64,000 bases of DNA from Streptomyces griseoruber (GCF_001514205.1 NZ_KQ948764.1:629882-693881); one strand, 5' to 3'; positions 45,331 through 54,049 are shown, numbered from the stretch's first letter. Translations and numbers: made by a program. Notes: generated by a model not told the origin, from the letters alone.

Positions 45331-46163
45331 TGAGCGCGGACCGGGAGACGGACCACCCCATGGCACAGCACGACATCGCCCTGCTGCTGGCCGACGCCGC
45401 GGACGAGGTCGAGATCGGTATAGCCCCCACCCAGGCGCTGATCCGCGGCGGCCGCCGCCGCAAGGCCCGCCGCTGGGCCGTGGCGGCGGCCACCACCCTG
45501 GTGGTCACGGGCTCGACGGGCGCGCTGGCCATGACCGGACTGCCCGGGGCGGACGGCGGGGACCGGGGGGCCCCGACGGCGACCCGGCCGACGCTGACCG
45601 CCTCGCCGCCCCCGCTCCGGCCGCCCACCGGCGTCACCCTCGCGACCGGCACCGACGCAGGTGCGCCCTGGCACGTCACCCTCGATGTCTGGCCGGCGCC
45701 GGTCGACGTCGAGGACGCCCGTTCCTCGATGAACGCGATGGTGAGGTACGACGAGACCCCGGGCGTGAACACACCCGAGGAGCTGGTCGGGCGCAGCGCC
45801 TGGTTCGTCCACCGCGGCACCACCACGAAGGACGGCGTCGACCAGGAGCACCTGACGCTGCAGGGCCTGACCGGCCGGGACGACACGATGTCGGGCAAGG
45901 ACATCGACGCCGTCGCCGTCCCGCTCTCCCCGTTCGCCGAAGGCCCCGAGCGCCTGGTCATCGGCCATGTGGCCAAGACCGCCCGGCAAGTGACCTGCAC
46001 CTGGAAGGACGGCACCACGACGAAGATCGACAAGGCTCCCGTGCACACCGGCGCCGACAGCGACGGCCTCACCCTCCGCACGGCCGACGGCTCCCCGTAC
46101 CACTGGTTCGTCTGCCTGGCCCCGACGGGCACGGAGTACGAGTCGGCGGAGGTGACGGGGTAG
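45330..46163 (+). CDS. Single-pass membrane protein paired with the sigma factor (possible anti-sigma)
   Basis: 277 aa from ATG 45330, overlapping the sigma stop by one base with GGAGGG 7 nt upstream. The N-terminal 45 residues are cytoplasmic (DIALLLADAADEVEIGIAPT, RGGRRRKARR), then one helix (AVAAATTLVVTGSTGALAM), then a Pro/Thr linker and about 190 extracellular residues with two widely spaced cysteines. No zinc anti-sigma motif (HxxxCxxC) is seen, so the anti-sigma role rests on gene order and topology. Confidence 0.7.
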   Translation: MSADRETDHPMAQHDIALLLADAADEVEIGIAPTQALIRGGRRRKARRWAVAAATTLVVTGSTGALAMTGLPGADGGDRGAPTATRPTLTASPPPLRPPTGVTLATGTDAGAPWHVTLDVWPAPVDVEDARSSMNAMVRYDETPGVNTPEELVGRSAWFVHRGTTTKDGVDQEHLTLQGLTGRDDTMSGKDIDAVAVPLSPFAEGPERLVIGHVAKTARQVTCTWKDGTTTKIDKAPVHTGADSDGLTLRTADGSPYHWFVCLAPTGTEYESAEVTG

Positions 46164-46227
46164 GACGCAGGGGCGGACGGGGCGCGGTTCCCGAGTGCGG
46201 GTGGAGGTGGCCGTTAGGGTGGCAGGC

Positions 46228-47214
46228 GTGTCCTACACCGGTCCGCACTCCGAGCCCTTCGGCCCCACCGACCCGTACGGCTCCCCGCAGCCGCGCCGCT
46301 CACCGCTTCGGCGCACGCTGACGGTGGCGCTGGCCGCGCTCGTGCCCGGGGCGCTGCTGGGTTGGCTGGTGTACGAGGCGCTGGGCGGATCCGGAAACGG
46401 CGGGACCGGGGCGGCGGGGGTGGGGGCGGGGGCCCCGACAGGGGCCGTCGGCTCACCCTCCGACGGCGCCCCCGATGACAAGGCCGGCACCCTCTCCGCC
46501 ACGGCCTCCGCCTCCTCCTCCCCGGGCCAGGACACCGCCACCCCCCTCAAGGGCAGGGTCGTCGTCATCGACCCCGGGCACAACGTCACCAACTCCGAGC
46601 ACACCGCCGAGATCAACCGGAAGGTCGACATCGGCACCAACCTCAAGGAGTGCGACACCACGGGGACGTCCACCAACTCGGGGTACAGCGAGGCGAAGTT
46701 CACCCTCGACGTGGCGCACCGGCTGCGCACGCTGCTGCAGGAGCAGGGCGCGACGGTGAAGCTGACCCAGGACGGGGACCGGCCGTTCGGTCCGTGCGTC
46801 GACGAGCGGGCCCGGATCGGGAACGCGGCGCACGCCGACGCGGTGGTGTCGATCCACGCGGACGGGTCGGCGGAGGGCAACCGGGGCTTCCATGTGATCC
46901 TGCCGGGCCTGGTGCACGAGGGCGCCGCCGACACCCGCTCGATCGTCGCCCCGTCGAAGGAGCTGGGGAAGCTGATCGCGGACGACTTCGCGCACAGCAC
47001 CGGCAGTTCACCGTCCAACTACATCGGCGACGGCACCGGCCTCGACACCCGCAAGGACCTCGGCGGTCTCAATCTGTCGACGGTTCCCAAGGTGTTCATC
47101 GAGTGCGGCAACATGCGCGACACCAAGGACGCGGCGCTGCTGACCAGCGGTGCCTGGCGGCAGAAGGCGGCGCAGGGGATCTCCGAGGGTATTGCGGGCT
47201 TCTTGCGCCAATGA
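46228..47214 (+). CDS. N-acetylmuramoyl-L-alanine amidase (Amidase_3)
   Basis: 328 aa from GTG 46228 (AGGGTGGCAGG upstream). One N-terminal helix (TVALAALVPGALLGWLVYEA) anchors or exports the protein; a Gly/Ser linker follows. The zinc amidase domain (about 110-328) has VVVIDPGHN with the first histidine, VSIHADGS with the second, and the C-terminal glutamate in VFIECGNMRDTKDAALLTSG. The enzyme cuts the bond between glycan and stem peptide in the cell wall. It is followed by a 15-bp repeat array and a broken copy of its own 3' end. Confidence 0.85.
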   Translation: MSYTGPHSEPFGPTDPYGSPQPRRSPLRRTLTVALAALVPGALLGWLVYEALGGSGNGGTGAAGVGAGAPTGAVGSPSDGAPDDKAGTLSATASASSSPGQDTATPLKGRVVVIDPGHNVTNSEHTAEINRKVDIGTNLKECDTTGTSTNSGYSEAKFTLDVAHRLRTLLQEQGATVKLTQDGDRPFGPCVDERARIGNAAHADAVVSIHADGSAEGNRGFHVILPGLVHEGAADTRSIVAPSKELGKLIADDFAHSTGSSPSNYIGDGTGLDTRKDLGGLNLSTVPKVFIECGNMRDTKDAALLTSGAWRQKAAQGISEGIAGFLRQ

Positions 47215-47215
47215 T

Positions 47216-47286
47216 CGGCGCACGGCTGAACGGCGCACGGCTGAACGGCGCACGGCTGAACGGCGCACGGCTGAACGGCGCACGGC
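47216..47286. repeat. 15-bp tandem repeat array after the amidase gene
   Basis: Four perfect copies of CGGCGCACGGCTGAA plus a partial fifth start one nt after the amidase stop codon. The unit is a multiple of three, so the frame shared with the unit stays open; no protein role is evident. The array separates the amidase from its truncated duplicate. Confidence 0.9.
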
Positions 47287-47432
47287 GCTGACGCGACAGC
47301 GCCATGGCCATGTGCGGAAAGCCGAAGCCCGGCCGACCGGGCGCTCCACCGGCATCCACGCCGTCACCGCGTCCGCCGGGACACCCTCTCCGACCGCATC
47401 GGGGCAGCGCCGGTCTCGTCACGTGTGAGAGC

Positions 47433-47588
47433 CTGCGCGGTCTCAATCTGTCAACGGTTCCCGCCGTGTTCATCGAGTACGCCACCCTGCGCGATACCAA
47501 GGACACGGCACTGCTGACCAGCGGCGCCCGGAGGCGGAAGGCCGCGCAGGGGATCTCTGAGGGAATCGTGAGTTTCCTGCGCGGGTAG
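47433..47588 (+). pseudogene. Truncated duplicate of the amidase C-terminus
   Basis: The frame reads RGLNLSTVPAVFIEYATLRD then TKDTALLTSGARRRKAAQG and ends IVSFLRG. This is about 75 percent identical with the last 50 residues of the intact amidase (GGLNLSTVPKVFIECGNMRD...). The first two zinc ligands are absent, so the copy cannot be an enzyme. It arose by partial tandem duplication and decay. Confidence 0.8.
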
Positions 47589-47757
47589 TGATCTGCGCGC
47601 CGATCCCGGCGGACACTCCGATCGCACGGACGATAGTGTCGTCCCTGCGATCAGGGGGTTCCACGCGCTTCACACCGGGGCCCGAGGGCGGCATGGTGAC
47701 AGCGACGCCTCTACCGGACGTACCGATGACGACGAGACGACTGACGAAGGACCTGAA

Positions 47758-48570
47758 GTGAATATCCGCTCTCTCACTCGGGGCGACGGCGTGGTGATCG
47801 GAGCAGCGGTGTTGCTGTTCATCGCGTCGTTCCTCGACAACTATTCGTACGACAACGCCCCCGACAGCCTCGACATCCCGAGCCTGTGGTCGAACGGACC
47901 GGTTCTCCTCAGCGTCGTCCTGGCGGGTCTCATCAGTGCCGCGCTCGTCGTCGTCTCCCGCGCCCTGCCGCAGCCCCGCAAGGTGGCCGGTCTGGAGCTG
48001 GGTCCCTTCGGCGTCGCGTTCGCGCTGTTCGCCGCGTGGAGCGCCCTCGGTAACGTCATCGACCCGGTGGGCGGCCTGGACAACTTCGAGGGGAGCAGCT
48101 CCAACGCCCCCAGCGCCGGCACGGGCCTGATCATCGCCCTGATCGCCACCCTGGTCATGGCCGGTGCCGCCGTCGCCACCCCCCTCGTCCCCGCGCTCCA
48201 GGCCGGGCTCGTCCCCGCTCCCAAGCCGCCGACGCCTCAGCCCTACGGGGCTCAGCCGCCGGCCGGTTACGGGTATCCGGGGGCGCAGCAGCCGGCCGGG
48301 TTCGGTGGGCAGCCGCAGCCGGGGCAGCCGTTCGGGGCGCAGCCGGGGCCGGCCGCGCAGCCGCCGGCGCCGGACTTCTCGCCGTTCTGGTTCGCGGTGC
48401 CGGTGCCGCGGCCGCTGTACGCGGAGGACGGTGCGCCGATGCCGATCGCGGAGCTGGCGCCGGGCACCTGGTACCTCGCGGTCGAGCAGGGGGCCCAGGG
48501 TCTGGTCGCCCAGACCCAGGACGGGCGGCGTGGCGTGCTGCGGGACACCTCGGGTATCCAGCGCGGCTGA
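47758..48570 (+). CDS. Four-helix membrane protein with Pro/Gln-rich tail (DUF5336-like)
   Basis: 270 aa, GTG 47758 with AAGGA upstream. Four helices lie in residues 10-145 (GVVIGAAVLLFIASFLDNY, PVLLSVVLAGLISAALVVV, FGVAFALFAAWSALGNVI, GLIIALIATLVMAGAAVA). A flexible Pro/Gln/Gly/Tyr-rich stretch (about 155-210) leads to a small C-terminal domain (FWFAVPVPRPLYAEDGAPMP, GTWYLAVEQGAQGLVAQT) that may be SH3-like. The N-terminus resembles DUF5336 proteins. Function unknown. Confidence 0.7.
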   Translation: MNIRSLTRGDGVVIGAAVLLFIASFLDNYSYDNAPDSLDIPSLWSNGPVLLSVVLAGLISAALVVVSRALPQPRKVAGLELGPFGVAFALFAAWSALGNVIDPVGGLDNFEGSSSNAPSAGTGLIIALIATLVMAGAAVATPLVPALQAGLVPAPKPPTPQPYGAQPPAGYGYPGAQQPAGFGGQPQPGQPFGAQPGPAAQPPAPDFSPFWFAVPVPRPLYAEDGAPMPIAELAPGTWYLAVEQGAQGLVAQTQDGRRGVLRDTSGIQRG

Positions 48571-48668
48571 GTTCACGGTCCTCGTCGACGGCCCCTCGCC
48601 CTTCCGGGTGGGGGGCCGTTGTCGTACAGTCGCAGACCCCGTATCTGACGGATCGTCAGGAGGCAGGT

Positions 48669-49679
48669 ATGCGGCTCGGTCTCGCGCTCGGCTACTGGGG
48701 CCGTGGCCCCGCGCCCGGTCATGTGGAGCTGGCGCTGGAGGCGGAGCGGCTCGGGTACGGCTCGGTGTGGACGGCGGAGTCCTGGGGGTCGGACGCGTTC
48801 ACTCCGCTGACCTGGATCGCGGCGCGGACCTCGCGGATCGGGTTGGGGACGGCCGTGGCGCAGATGGCGGCGCGGTCCCCCACGACGACCGCCATGCAGG
48901 CGCTGACGCTGGACCATCTGTCGGGCGGGCGGATGATGCTGGGGCTGGGGTTGTCGGGTCCGCAGGTGGTGGAGGGCTGGTACGGGCGGCCGTTTCCGAA
49001 GTCGCCGCTGACCGCGACCCGGGAGTACGTGGATGTCGTACGGCAGGTGCTGGCGCGCCGCGCGCCGGTGGAGCTGGACGGGCGGTTCCACGCCCATCCG
49101 TACCGGGGGGCGGACGGCACCGGGCTGGGGCGGCCGCTGAAGTCGATCACTCATCCGCTGCGGGCGGATCTGCCGGTGCTGCTCGGTGCGGAGGGGCCGC
49201 GGAATGTGGCGCAGACCGTGCGGATCGCCGACGGGTGGCTGCCGTTGTACTGGTCGCCGAGCCGGCCGGATGCGTACGGGCCGGGGCTGGAGGGGCTGCG
49301 GGAGGGGTTCGTCGTGGCGCCGCTGGTGCGGGCCTCGGTGTGTGCCGATGTCTCCGAGGGGCTGCTGCCGGTCAAGGCGATGCTCGGGTTCTACATCGGC
49401 GGCATGGGGCACGCGACCCGTAACTTCCACGCCGATCTGATGGGGCGCATGGGGTACGAGGAGGAGGCGCGGCGGATCCAGGAGCTGTTCCTGGCGGGGC
49501 GGCGGGAGGAGGCGGTGCTGGCGGTGCCCGACGCCTTCGCCGACGAGATCTCGTTGGTGGGCCCGCGTGAGCGGATCGCGGAGCGGCTTCAGTCGTGGCG
49601 CAAGGGCCCGGTGACGGACCTGCTGGTCGTGGCCCCGGACCCGGTGACGCTGCGGGTGCTGGCCGAGCTCAACACCTGA
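48669..49679 (+). CDS. LLM class F420-dependent oxidoreductase
   Basis: 336 aa; ATG 48669 follows AGGAGGCAGGT. It opens with the luciferase-like TIM barrel (MRLGLALGYWGRGPAPGHVE), SVWTAESWGSDAFTPLTWIA and RIGLGTAVAQMAARSPTTTA, then GLGLSGPQVVEGWYGRPF, all characteristic of actinobacterial F420-linked reductases or dehydrogenases. Substrate not predictable. It stands alone, convergent with the next small gene. Confidence 0.9.
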   Translation: MRLGLALGYWGRGPAPGHVELALEAERLGYGSVWTAESWGSDAFTPLTWIAARTSRIGLGTAVAQMAARSPTTTAMQALTLDHLSGGRMMLGLGLSGPQVVEGWYGRPFPKSPLTATREYVDVVRQVLARRAPVELDGRFHAHPYRGADGTGLGRPLKSITHPLRADLPVLLGAEGPRNVAQTVRIADGWLPLYWSPSRPDAYGPGLEGLREGFVVAPLVRASVCADVSEGLLPVKAMLGFYIGGMGHATRNFHADLMGRMGYEEEARRIQELFLAGRREEAVLAVPDAFADEISLVGPRERIAERLQSWRKGPVTDLLVVAPDPVTLRVLAELNT

Positions 49680-49693
49680 AGTCCTCCCAGGGG

Positions 49694-50104
49694 TCAGAGG
49701 AAGATCGCGATCGGGTTCAGGGTCAGTTCGCCGTGTTCGCGGTTCCCGGTGGGTACCTTTCCCAGGCAGCGGGCCTGGAATTCGCCGGTGAAGTACTCGG
49801 CGTTCTGGAAGCCCTCGCGCACCCCGGCCGCCTCGCGGGTGATCCGGACCTGGGCGGCGGGCCGGCCGGTGCCGTACTGGGCGCGCGGCACGATGTCGCC
49901 GTTGGGGGCGCGGCGGGCGGCGAACAGGCCGGTGACCGAGACGAACGCGGTGGCGACGCCGATGGCGGTGAGCGGGACCTTGTCCTCGCCGTTCTGTTCG
50001 GCGAGGCGGTCGGCGAGCGCGCGGTCGGGTGTGACGCCGGTGGTGAGGTCGGCGTGCACGACGGCGTCCTCCTTGCGCATGGTGTCCATCAGGAGCCGGA
50101 TCAC
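49694..50104 (-). CDS. Hypothetical protein
   Basis: 136 aa from GTG 50104, with no good ribosome binding site. The frame stays open up to the TAA at 50144 and upstream codons read VTAYIQQSTPITV, which looks coding, so a non-standard start or a lost start before 50104 is possible. The sequence is a small soluble domain (MDTMRKEDAVVHADLTTGVT, FVSVTGLFAARRAPNGDIVP, YFTGEFQARCLGKVPTG). No family recognised. Confidence 0.55.
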   Translation of the reverse strand: MIRLLMDTMRKEDAVVHADLTTGVTPDRALADRLAEQNGEDKVPLTAIGVATAFVSVTGLFAARRAPNGDIVPRAQYGTGRPAAQVRITREAAGVREGFQNAEYFTGEFQARCLGKVPTGNREHGELTLNPIAIFL

Positions 50105-50143
50105 GGTGATGGGGGTGCTCTGCTGGATGTAGGCGGTGACGGG

Positions 50144-50322
50144 TTACTTGGTGGCGTCCCGGTGGGGGCCGAAGAGCGCGATCAGTCCGGCGAGGGCGAG
50201 GGGCAGCGCGACGACGACGTACCGGGGCACCCGCCGGCGGCGTACCGGGGCACCCGCCGGCGGCGTACCCGGCGGGTGGTGAGTCTCGGTTCCTCGATCG
50301 CGTGTCTTCCGGAGTCGGACAA
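50144..50322 (-). pseudogene. Small membrane protein gene split by a 23-bp tandem duplication
   Basis: TTG 50322 follows a perfect AGGAGG and starts LSDSGRHAIEEPRLTTRRV, then the duplication shifts the frame. Removing one 23-bp copy restores a continuous 50-aa protein ending RYVVVALPLALAGLIALFGP and HRDATK before TAA 50144: a short basic head and one transmembrane helix. In the present sequence the helix frame has no upstream start with a binding site. Either the gene was recently broken or the duplication is an assembly artefact. Confidence 0.65.
50221..50266. repeat. 23-bp perfect tandem duplication
   Basis: The 23-nt segment beginning ACCGGGGCACCCGCCGG occurs twice back to back (50221-50243 and 50244-50266) without a mismatch. 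23 is not a multiple of three, so it frameshifts the small membrane-protein gene that spans it. Confidence 0.95.
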
Positions 50323-50470
50323 CGGCCCTCCTGCCACTCAAGGGGGCAGGATCATCGGCGACCCCTTCGAACAGAGTCCCCGGAAGGGTCAATTCCGCGC
50401 CAACGGCGGCGAAATGACGCTCCCTCGCGGGTCAGGTTTCGGACGCGTGGGAGCGGTAACCCGCAGGAGC

Positions 50471-50761
50471 ATGTCCCGATATCGCAACGGCGCGAACCAG
50501 GCCGGCACCGTCATCGCGGTTGTGGCCGACGTGATGGCCCTGATCCTGGGCCTGTGGATCCTGATGTACCTGCTGGACGCCAACCGCGGCAACGAGTTCG
50601 TCCAGTTCGTCCATGAGCTGGCCCGCTGGCTGGCGGGCTGGTCCCACGACCTGTTCACCTTCGACGAGGCATGGGCGAGGGTGGTGGCGGGCTACGGCCT
50701 GGCGGCGGTGGTGTACCTGTTCATCGGCCACGCGATAGCCAATCGCGTCCACCGCCGCTGA
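50471..50761 (+). CDS. Small membrane protein with two or three helices
   Basis: 96 aa, ATG 50471 (CAGGAG immediately before). Hydrophobic segments are at about 10-35 (TVIAVVADVMALILGLWILM) and 70-92 (VVAGYGLAAVVYLFIGHAIA), with an amphipathic middle (FVQFVHELARWLAGWSHDLF). The basic end RVHRR suggests a cytoplasmic tail. Such proteins are widespread in Streptomyces; function unknown. Confidence 0.75.
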   Translation: MSRYRNGANQAGTVIAVVADVMALILGLWILMYLLDANRGNEFVQFVHELARWLAGWSHDLFTFDEAWARVVAGYGLAAVVYLFIGHAIANRVHRR

Positions 50762-50822
50762 GGGAGCCGCCGACAGGAGCGCCCCGTCAGGAGCGCCCTG
50801 TCACGAGCGCCCTGTCAGGGAC

Positions 50823-50862
50823 GCCCCTGACAGGGGCGCGGGAACCTGCGCGACCAGCCACA
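50823..50862. repeat. Dispersed Streptomyces intergenic repeat, copy 2
   Basis: GCCCCTGACAGGGGCGCGGG then AACCTGCGCGACCAGCCAC matches the element at 42797 apart from a few bases. The leading part forms a hairpin (CCCCTGACAGGGG). It is preceded by three AGGAGCGCCCTGTC-like repeats. Confidence 0.65.
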
Positions 50863-50871
50863 CACGACGGG

Positions 50872-51942
50872 TCAGCCGCAGCAATCCACCTCGAGCCCCC
50901 AAGGCAGTTGCTCTCCCCCGAACACCGCGCACGTGGCCTCGTGCCCACCCAGCGCAGCCACCGCGAGCAGCAACGACCCGGCGGTCCAGGTCGTCAGCTC
51001 CTGAGGCCATATCGCCTGGTCCTCGAAGACGAATCCGGTCCAGTACAGCCCCGACTCCGAGTCCCGCAGATGCTGAATGGACTGGAGGATCTCCAGCGCC
51101 CGGTCGGACTCGCCCATCGCCCACAGCGCCAGGGCGAGTTCGGCCGACTCCCCGCCCGTCACCCACGGGTTGGGCACGACACACCGCACACCGAGTCCGG
51201 GCACGACGAACCGCTGCCAGTCCGCCTCTATGCGGGACTTGGCCTCCGTCCCGGTCAACGCGCCGCCCAGCACCGGGTAGTACCAGTCCATGGAGTAGCG
51301 GTCCTTGTCGAGGAACCGCTCCGGGTGGCGCCGTATGGCGTGCCGCAGGGCGCCCGCGGCGAGTTCCCAGTCCGGCTGTGCCTCCTCGCGTTGCTCGGCG
51401 ATGGCCAGCGCGCAGCGCAGCGCCTGGTGGATGGAGGAGGAGCCGGTGAGGAGCGCGTCGGCGGTGGGGGTGCCGTCGTCGCCCTGCCGCCAGCCGATCT
51501 GGCCGCCCGGCTGCTGGAGCCGCAGCACCCATTCGACGGCCGCGTAGACGGTCGGCCACATGCGGTCGAGGAAGGTGTCGTCGCCGGTGGCGAGGTAGTG
51601 GTGCCAGACGCCCACGGCGATGTAGGCGACGAAGTTGGACTCGCGGCCGGTGTCGGTGACGTCGTCGAAGGCGCCGTCGGCGTAGGCGGCGTACCAGGAG
51701 CCGTCCTCGTTCTGGTGCCGGGCGAGCCACAGGTAGGCGCGCTCGGCGGCCTCGTGCTCACCGGCCGCGTCCAGGGCCATCGCGGCCTCGGTGTGGTCCC
51801 ACGGGTCGAGGTGATGGCCCCGGAACCACGGGATCGCGCCGTCCTCCCGCTGTACGGCGAGGATGCCGGCGACGGTCGCGGCGGCCTGCTCGGCGGTGAG
51901 GACCCCGGGCAGGACGAGGTGTTCTGTCCGGGGGGTGGTCAC
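50872..51942 (-). CDS. Alpha/alpha-barrel protein (prenyltransferase/terpene-cyclase-like fold)
   Basis: 356 aa from GTG 51942, which overlaps the methyltransferase stop (GTGA). Paired helices recur with conserved turns (HLDPWDHTEAAMALDAAGEH, RHQNEDGSWYAAYADG, FVAYIAVGVWHHYLATGDD, DYYPV-like DWYYPVLGGAL), the (alpha/alpha)6 toroid of prenyltransferase and squalene-cyclase-like proteins and some glycosidases. No DxDD cyclase motif is seen, so it may be a glycan- or lipid-handling enzyme instead. Third gene of the GT4/methyltransferase operon. Confidence 0.7.
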   Translation of the reverse strand: MTTPRTEHLVLPGVLTAEQAAATVAGILAVQREDGAIPWFRGHHLDPWDHTEAAMALDAAGEHEAAERAYLWLARHQNEDGSWYAAYADGAFDDVTDTGRESNFVAYIAVGVWHHYLATGDDTFLDRMWPTVYAAVEWVLRLQQPGGQIGWRQGDDGTPTADALLTGSSSIHQALRCALAIAEQREEAQPDWELAAGALRHAIRRHPERFLDKDRYSMDWYYPVLGGALTGTEAKSRIEADWQRFVVPGLGVRCVVPNPWVTGGESAELALALWAMGESDRALEILQSIQHLRDSESGLYWTGFVFEDQAIWPQELTTWTAGSLLLAVAALGGHEATCAVFGGEQLPWGLEVDCCG

Positions 51943-52673
51943 TTGGCCGCCACCTGAGGCAGGTGCGGCTTGGTGGCGTAGGCGACGAAGCTCTTGCCGA
52001 TGAGCGGGTTGAGCGCCTGTTCGGCGACCCGGGTGGCCAGCGGCTTCTTCATGATGTCCCAGACCAGCAGCTTGTGGTACGCCCGCACCGGCAGCGCCTT
52101 GTCGTTGTCGACGCCGAACGCGCACTTCAGCCACCAGTACGGCGAGTGCAGCGCGTGGGCGTGGTGGGTGCCGTACGGCTTCAGTCCCGCCTCGCGGATC
52201 TTGGCGAGCAGCTCGTCCGCCTTGTAGATGCGGATGTGGCCGCCCTCGACCTCGTGGTAGGCGTCGGAGAGCGTCCAGCAGACCTTCTCGGGGCCGTAGC
52301 GGGGCACGGTGACGGCGATCCGGCCGCCGGGCTTGAGCACCCGCACCATCTCGGCGAGCACACCCTTGTCGTCGGGGATGTGCTCCATGACCTCGGAGAT
52401 GATGACGACGTCGAAGGACTCGTCGGGGAAGGGCAGCGCGAGGGCGTCGCCCTCCATGGCCGTCGCGGTGGCACCTTCCGGCGCCTCCCCGGCCTCCTTC
52501 ATCGCGGCGAACCACTTGGCGACCTCGCGGATCTCCTCGCCGTTCTGGTCGAGGGCCACGACCTGGGCGCCGCGCCGGTAGCACTCGAAGGCGTGCCGGC
52601 CGGCCCCGCAGCCGAGGTCCAGGACTCGGTCGCCCGGGGCGAGCGGGAACCGGGAGAAGTCGACGGTCAGCAC
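51939..52673 (-). CDS. Class I SAM-dependent methyltransferase
   Basis: 244 aa. SAM motifs: RVLDLGCGAGRHAFECYRRG, VALDQNGEE, FDVVIISEVMEHIPDDKG and LKPGGRIAVTVPRYG. The C-terminal extension (HSPYWWLKCAFGVDNDKALP) is long and conserved-looking, as in UbiE/SmtA-type enzymes acting on lipid-linked or quinone substrates. The start overlaps the glycosyltransferase end by 7 nt. Middle gene of a three-gene operon. Confidence 0.85.
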   Translation of the reverse strand: MLTVDFSRFPLAPGDRVLDLGCGAGRHAFECYRRGAQVVALDQNGEEIREVAKWFAAMKEAGEAPEGATATAMEGDALALPFPDESFDVVIISEVMEHIPDDKGVLAEMVRVLKPGGRIAVTVPRYGPEKVCWTLSDAYHEVEGGHIRIYKADELLAKIREAGLKPYGTHHAHALHSPYWWLKCAFGVDNDKALPVRAYHKLLVWDIMKKPLATRVAEQALNPLIGKSFVAYATKPHLPQVAAK

Positions 52674-54049
52674 GTGGCCCTGCTTTCGCGATCGGATGCT
52701 CGGTTTACGACGTCAACATCTTCGGGCACCGCGGTCACCGGGCGGCGGGCGCCCCCGGCTATCGCCTCGCGGTAGCGGGCCACGGTTCCCTCGGCGGCCC
52801 GTGCCCAGGTGAAGTTCCGCAGCACGCGCTCCCGTCCGGCCGCGCCGAGCCGGGCGCGCAGGCCCTCGTCGCCGAGGAGCCGGCCGAGGCCCGCCGCGAG
52901 TGCGCCCGCGTCGCCCGGGGGTACGGCGAGGCAGGTCTCGCCGTCGCGTCCGGCGACCTCGGGGATGGCGCCGCCGGTGGTGGCGAGGAGCGGGGTCCCG
53001 GTGGCCATGGCCTCGGCGGCGGGCAGGCTGAAGCCCTCGTACAGGGAGGGCACGCAGGCGACCTGCGCCGAGCGCACCAGGTCGACGAGTTCGGCGTCGG
53101 AGATGCCCTTGACGAACTCGACGGCGCCTTCGAGGCCGTAGCGTTCGACGGTCTGGGCGACGGGCCCCTCGGTGGGGCGCTTGCCGACGACGACGAGGTG
53201 GGCGTCGGGGTGCTCGGTGCGCACCTTCGCCAGGGCTTCGACGAGGTGGACCAGGCCCTTGAGGGGGACGTCCGCGCTGGAGGTCGTGACGATCCGGCCG
53301 GGCACGACGGGCACGGAAGGGTCCGGGGAGAACAGATCGGTGTCGGCGCCGATGTGGACGACATGGATCCGGTCGTCGCGGACGCCGAGGTGGTCGACGA
53401 TCTCCTGGCGGGAGGTGCCGGAGACGGTGAGCACGGACGGCAGCCGGCGGGCGACGCGCTTCTGCATCCGGGTGAAGGCGTACCAGCGGCGTACGGAGTA
53501 GCGGCGCTTCCAGCCGTCGGCGGCGTCGAGCTCCAACTGCCGGTCGACGGTGATGGGGTGGTGGATGGTGGTGACGAGCGGTGCGCCGACATCGCCCAAC
53601 AGGCCGTAGCCGAGGGTCTGGTTGTCGTGCACGACGTCGAACTCGCCGCGCCGGGCGCGCAGATGGCGGCGGGCGCGCAGGGAGAAGGTGAGCGGCTCGG
53701 GGAAGCCTCCGGTCCACATGGTGGCGACCTCGAGGGCGTCGATCCAGTCGCGGTACTCGTCGCGCCCGGGGGTCCGGAAGGGGTCCGGGGAGCGGTAGAG
53801 GTCGAGGCTGGGCAGCTCGGTCAGGGTCAGGCCGTCGTAGCCCTCGTCGAGGACGGGGTACGGCTGTGAGCCGATGACCTCGACGCGGTGGCCGAGCCGG
53901 ACCAGTTCACGCGACAGGTGCCGTACGTAGACACCCTGGCCGCCGCAGAACGGGTTCCCCTTATAGGTGAGGAGCGCGATGTCGAGCGGTCGCCCGCCGT
54001 CAGCGGCGAGGTCACTCCGGGACCCCGCCCGACTGGCCTCAGCGGTCAC
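52667..54049 (-). CDS. Glycosyltransferase family 4 protein
   Basis: 460 aa with GTG/ATG-type start at 54049. GT-B fold: N-terminal YKGNPFCGGQGVYVRHLSRE donor/acceptor domain and the C-terminal GT4 signature VPSLYEGFSLPAAEAMATGT with the EX7E pattern, GGAIPEV and TSSADVPLKGLVHLVEALAK. It transfers a sugar from a nucleotide donor to an unknown acceptor at the membrane. First gene of the operon; the KstR-like site at 54102 lies 53 nt upstream. Confidence 0.88.
   Translation of the reverse strand: MTAEASRAGSRSDLAADGGRPLDIALLTYKGNPFCGGQGVYVRHLSRELVRLGHRVEVIGSQPYPVLDEGYDGLTLTELPSLDLYRSPDPFRTPGRDEYRDWIDALEVATMWTGGFPEPLTFSLRARRHLRARRGEFDVVHDNQTLGYGLLGDVGAPLVTTIHHPITVDRQLELDAADGWKRRYSVRRWYAFTRMQKRVARRLPSVLTVSGTSRQEIVDHLGVRDDRIHVVHIGADTDLFSPDPSVPVVPGRIVTTSSADVPLKGLVHLVEALAKVRTEHPDAHLVVVGKRPTEGPVAQTVERYGLEGAVEFVKGISDAELVDLVRSAQVACVPSLYEGFSLPAAEAMATGTPLLATTGGAIPEVAGRDGETCLAVPPGDAGALAAGLGRLLGDEGLRARLGAAGRERVLRNFTWARAAEGTVARYREAIAGGARRPVTAVPEDVDVVNRASDRESRATC

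Noticed and set aside
47216..47286. 15-bp repeats as a CRISPR or integration-site signal.
   Set aside because: There are no spacers; it is a simple tandem repeat next to a partial gene duplication.
50872..51942. The alpha/alpha protein as a squalene-hopene or terpene cyclase.
   Set aside because: No DxDD or full QW repeats are seen; only the fold type can be claimed.
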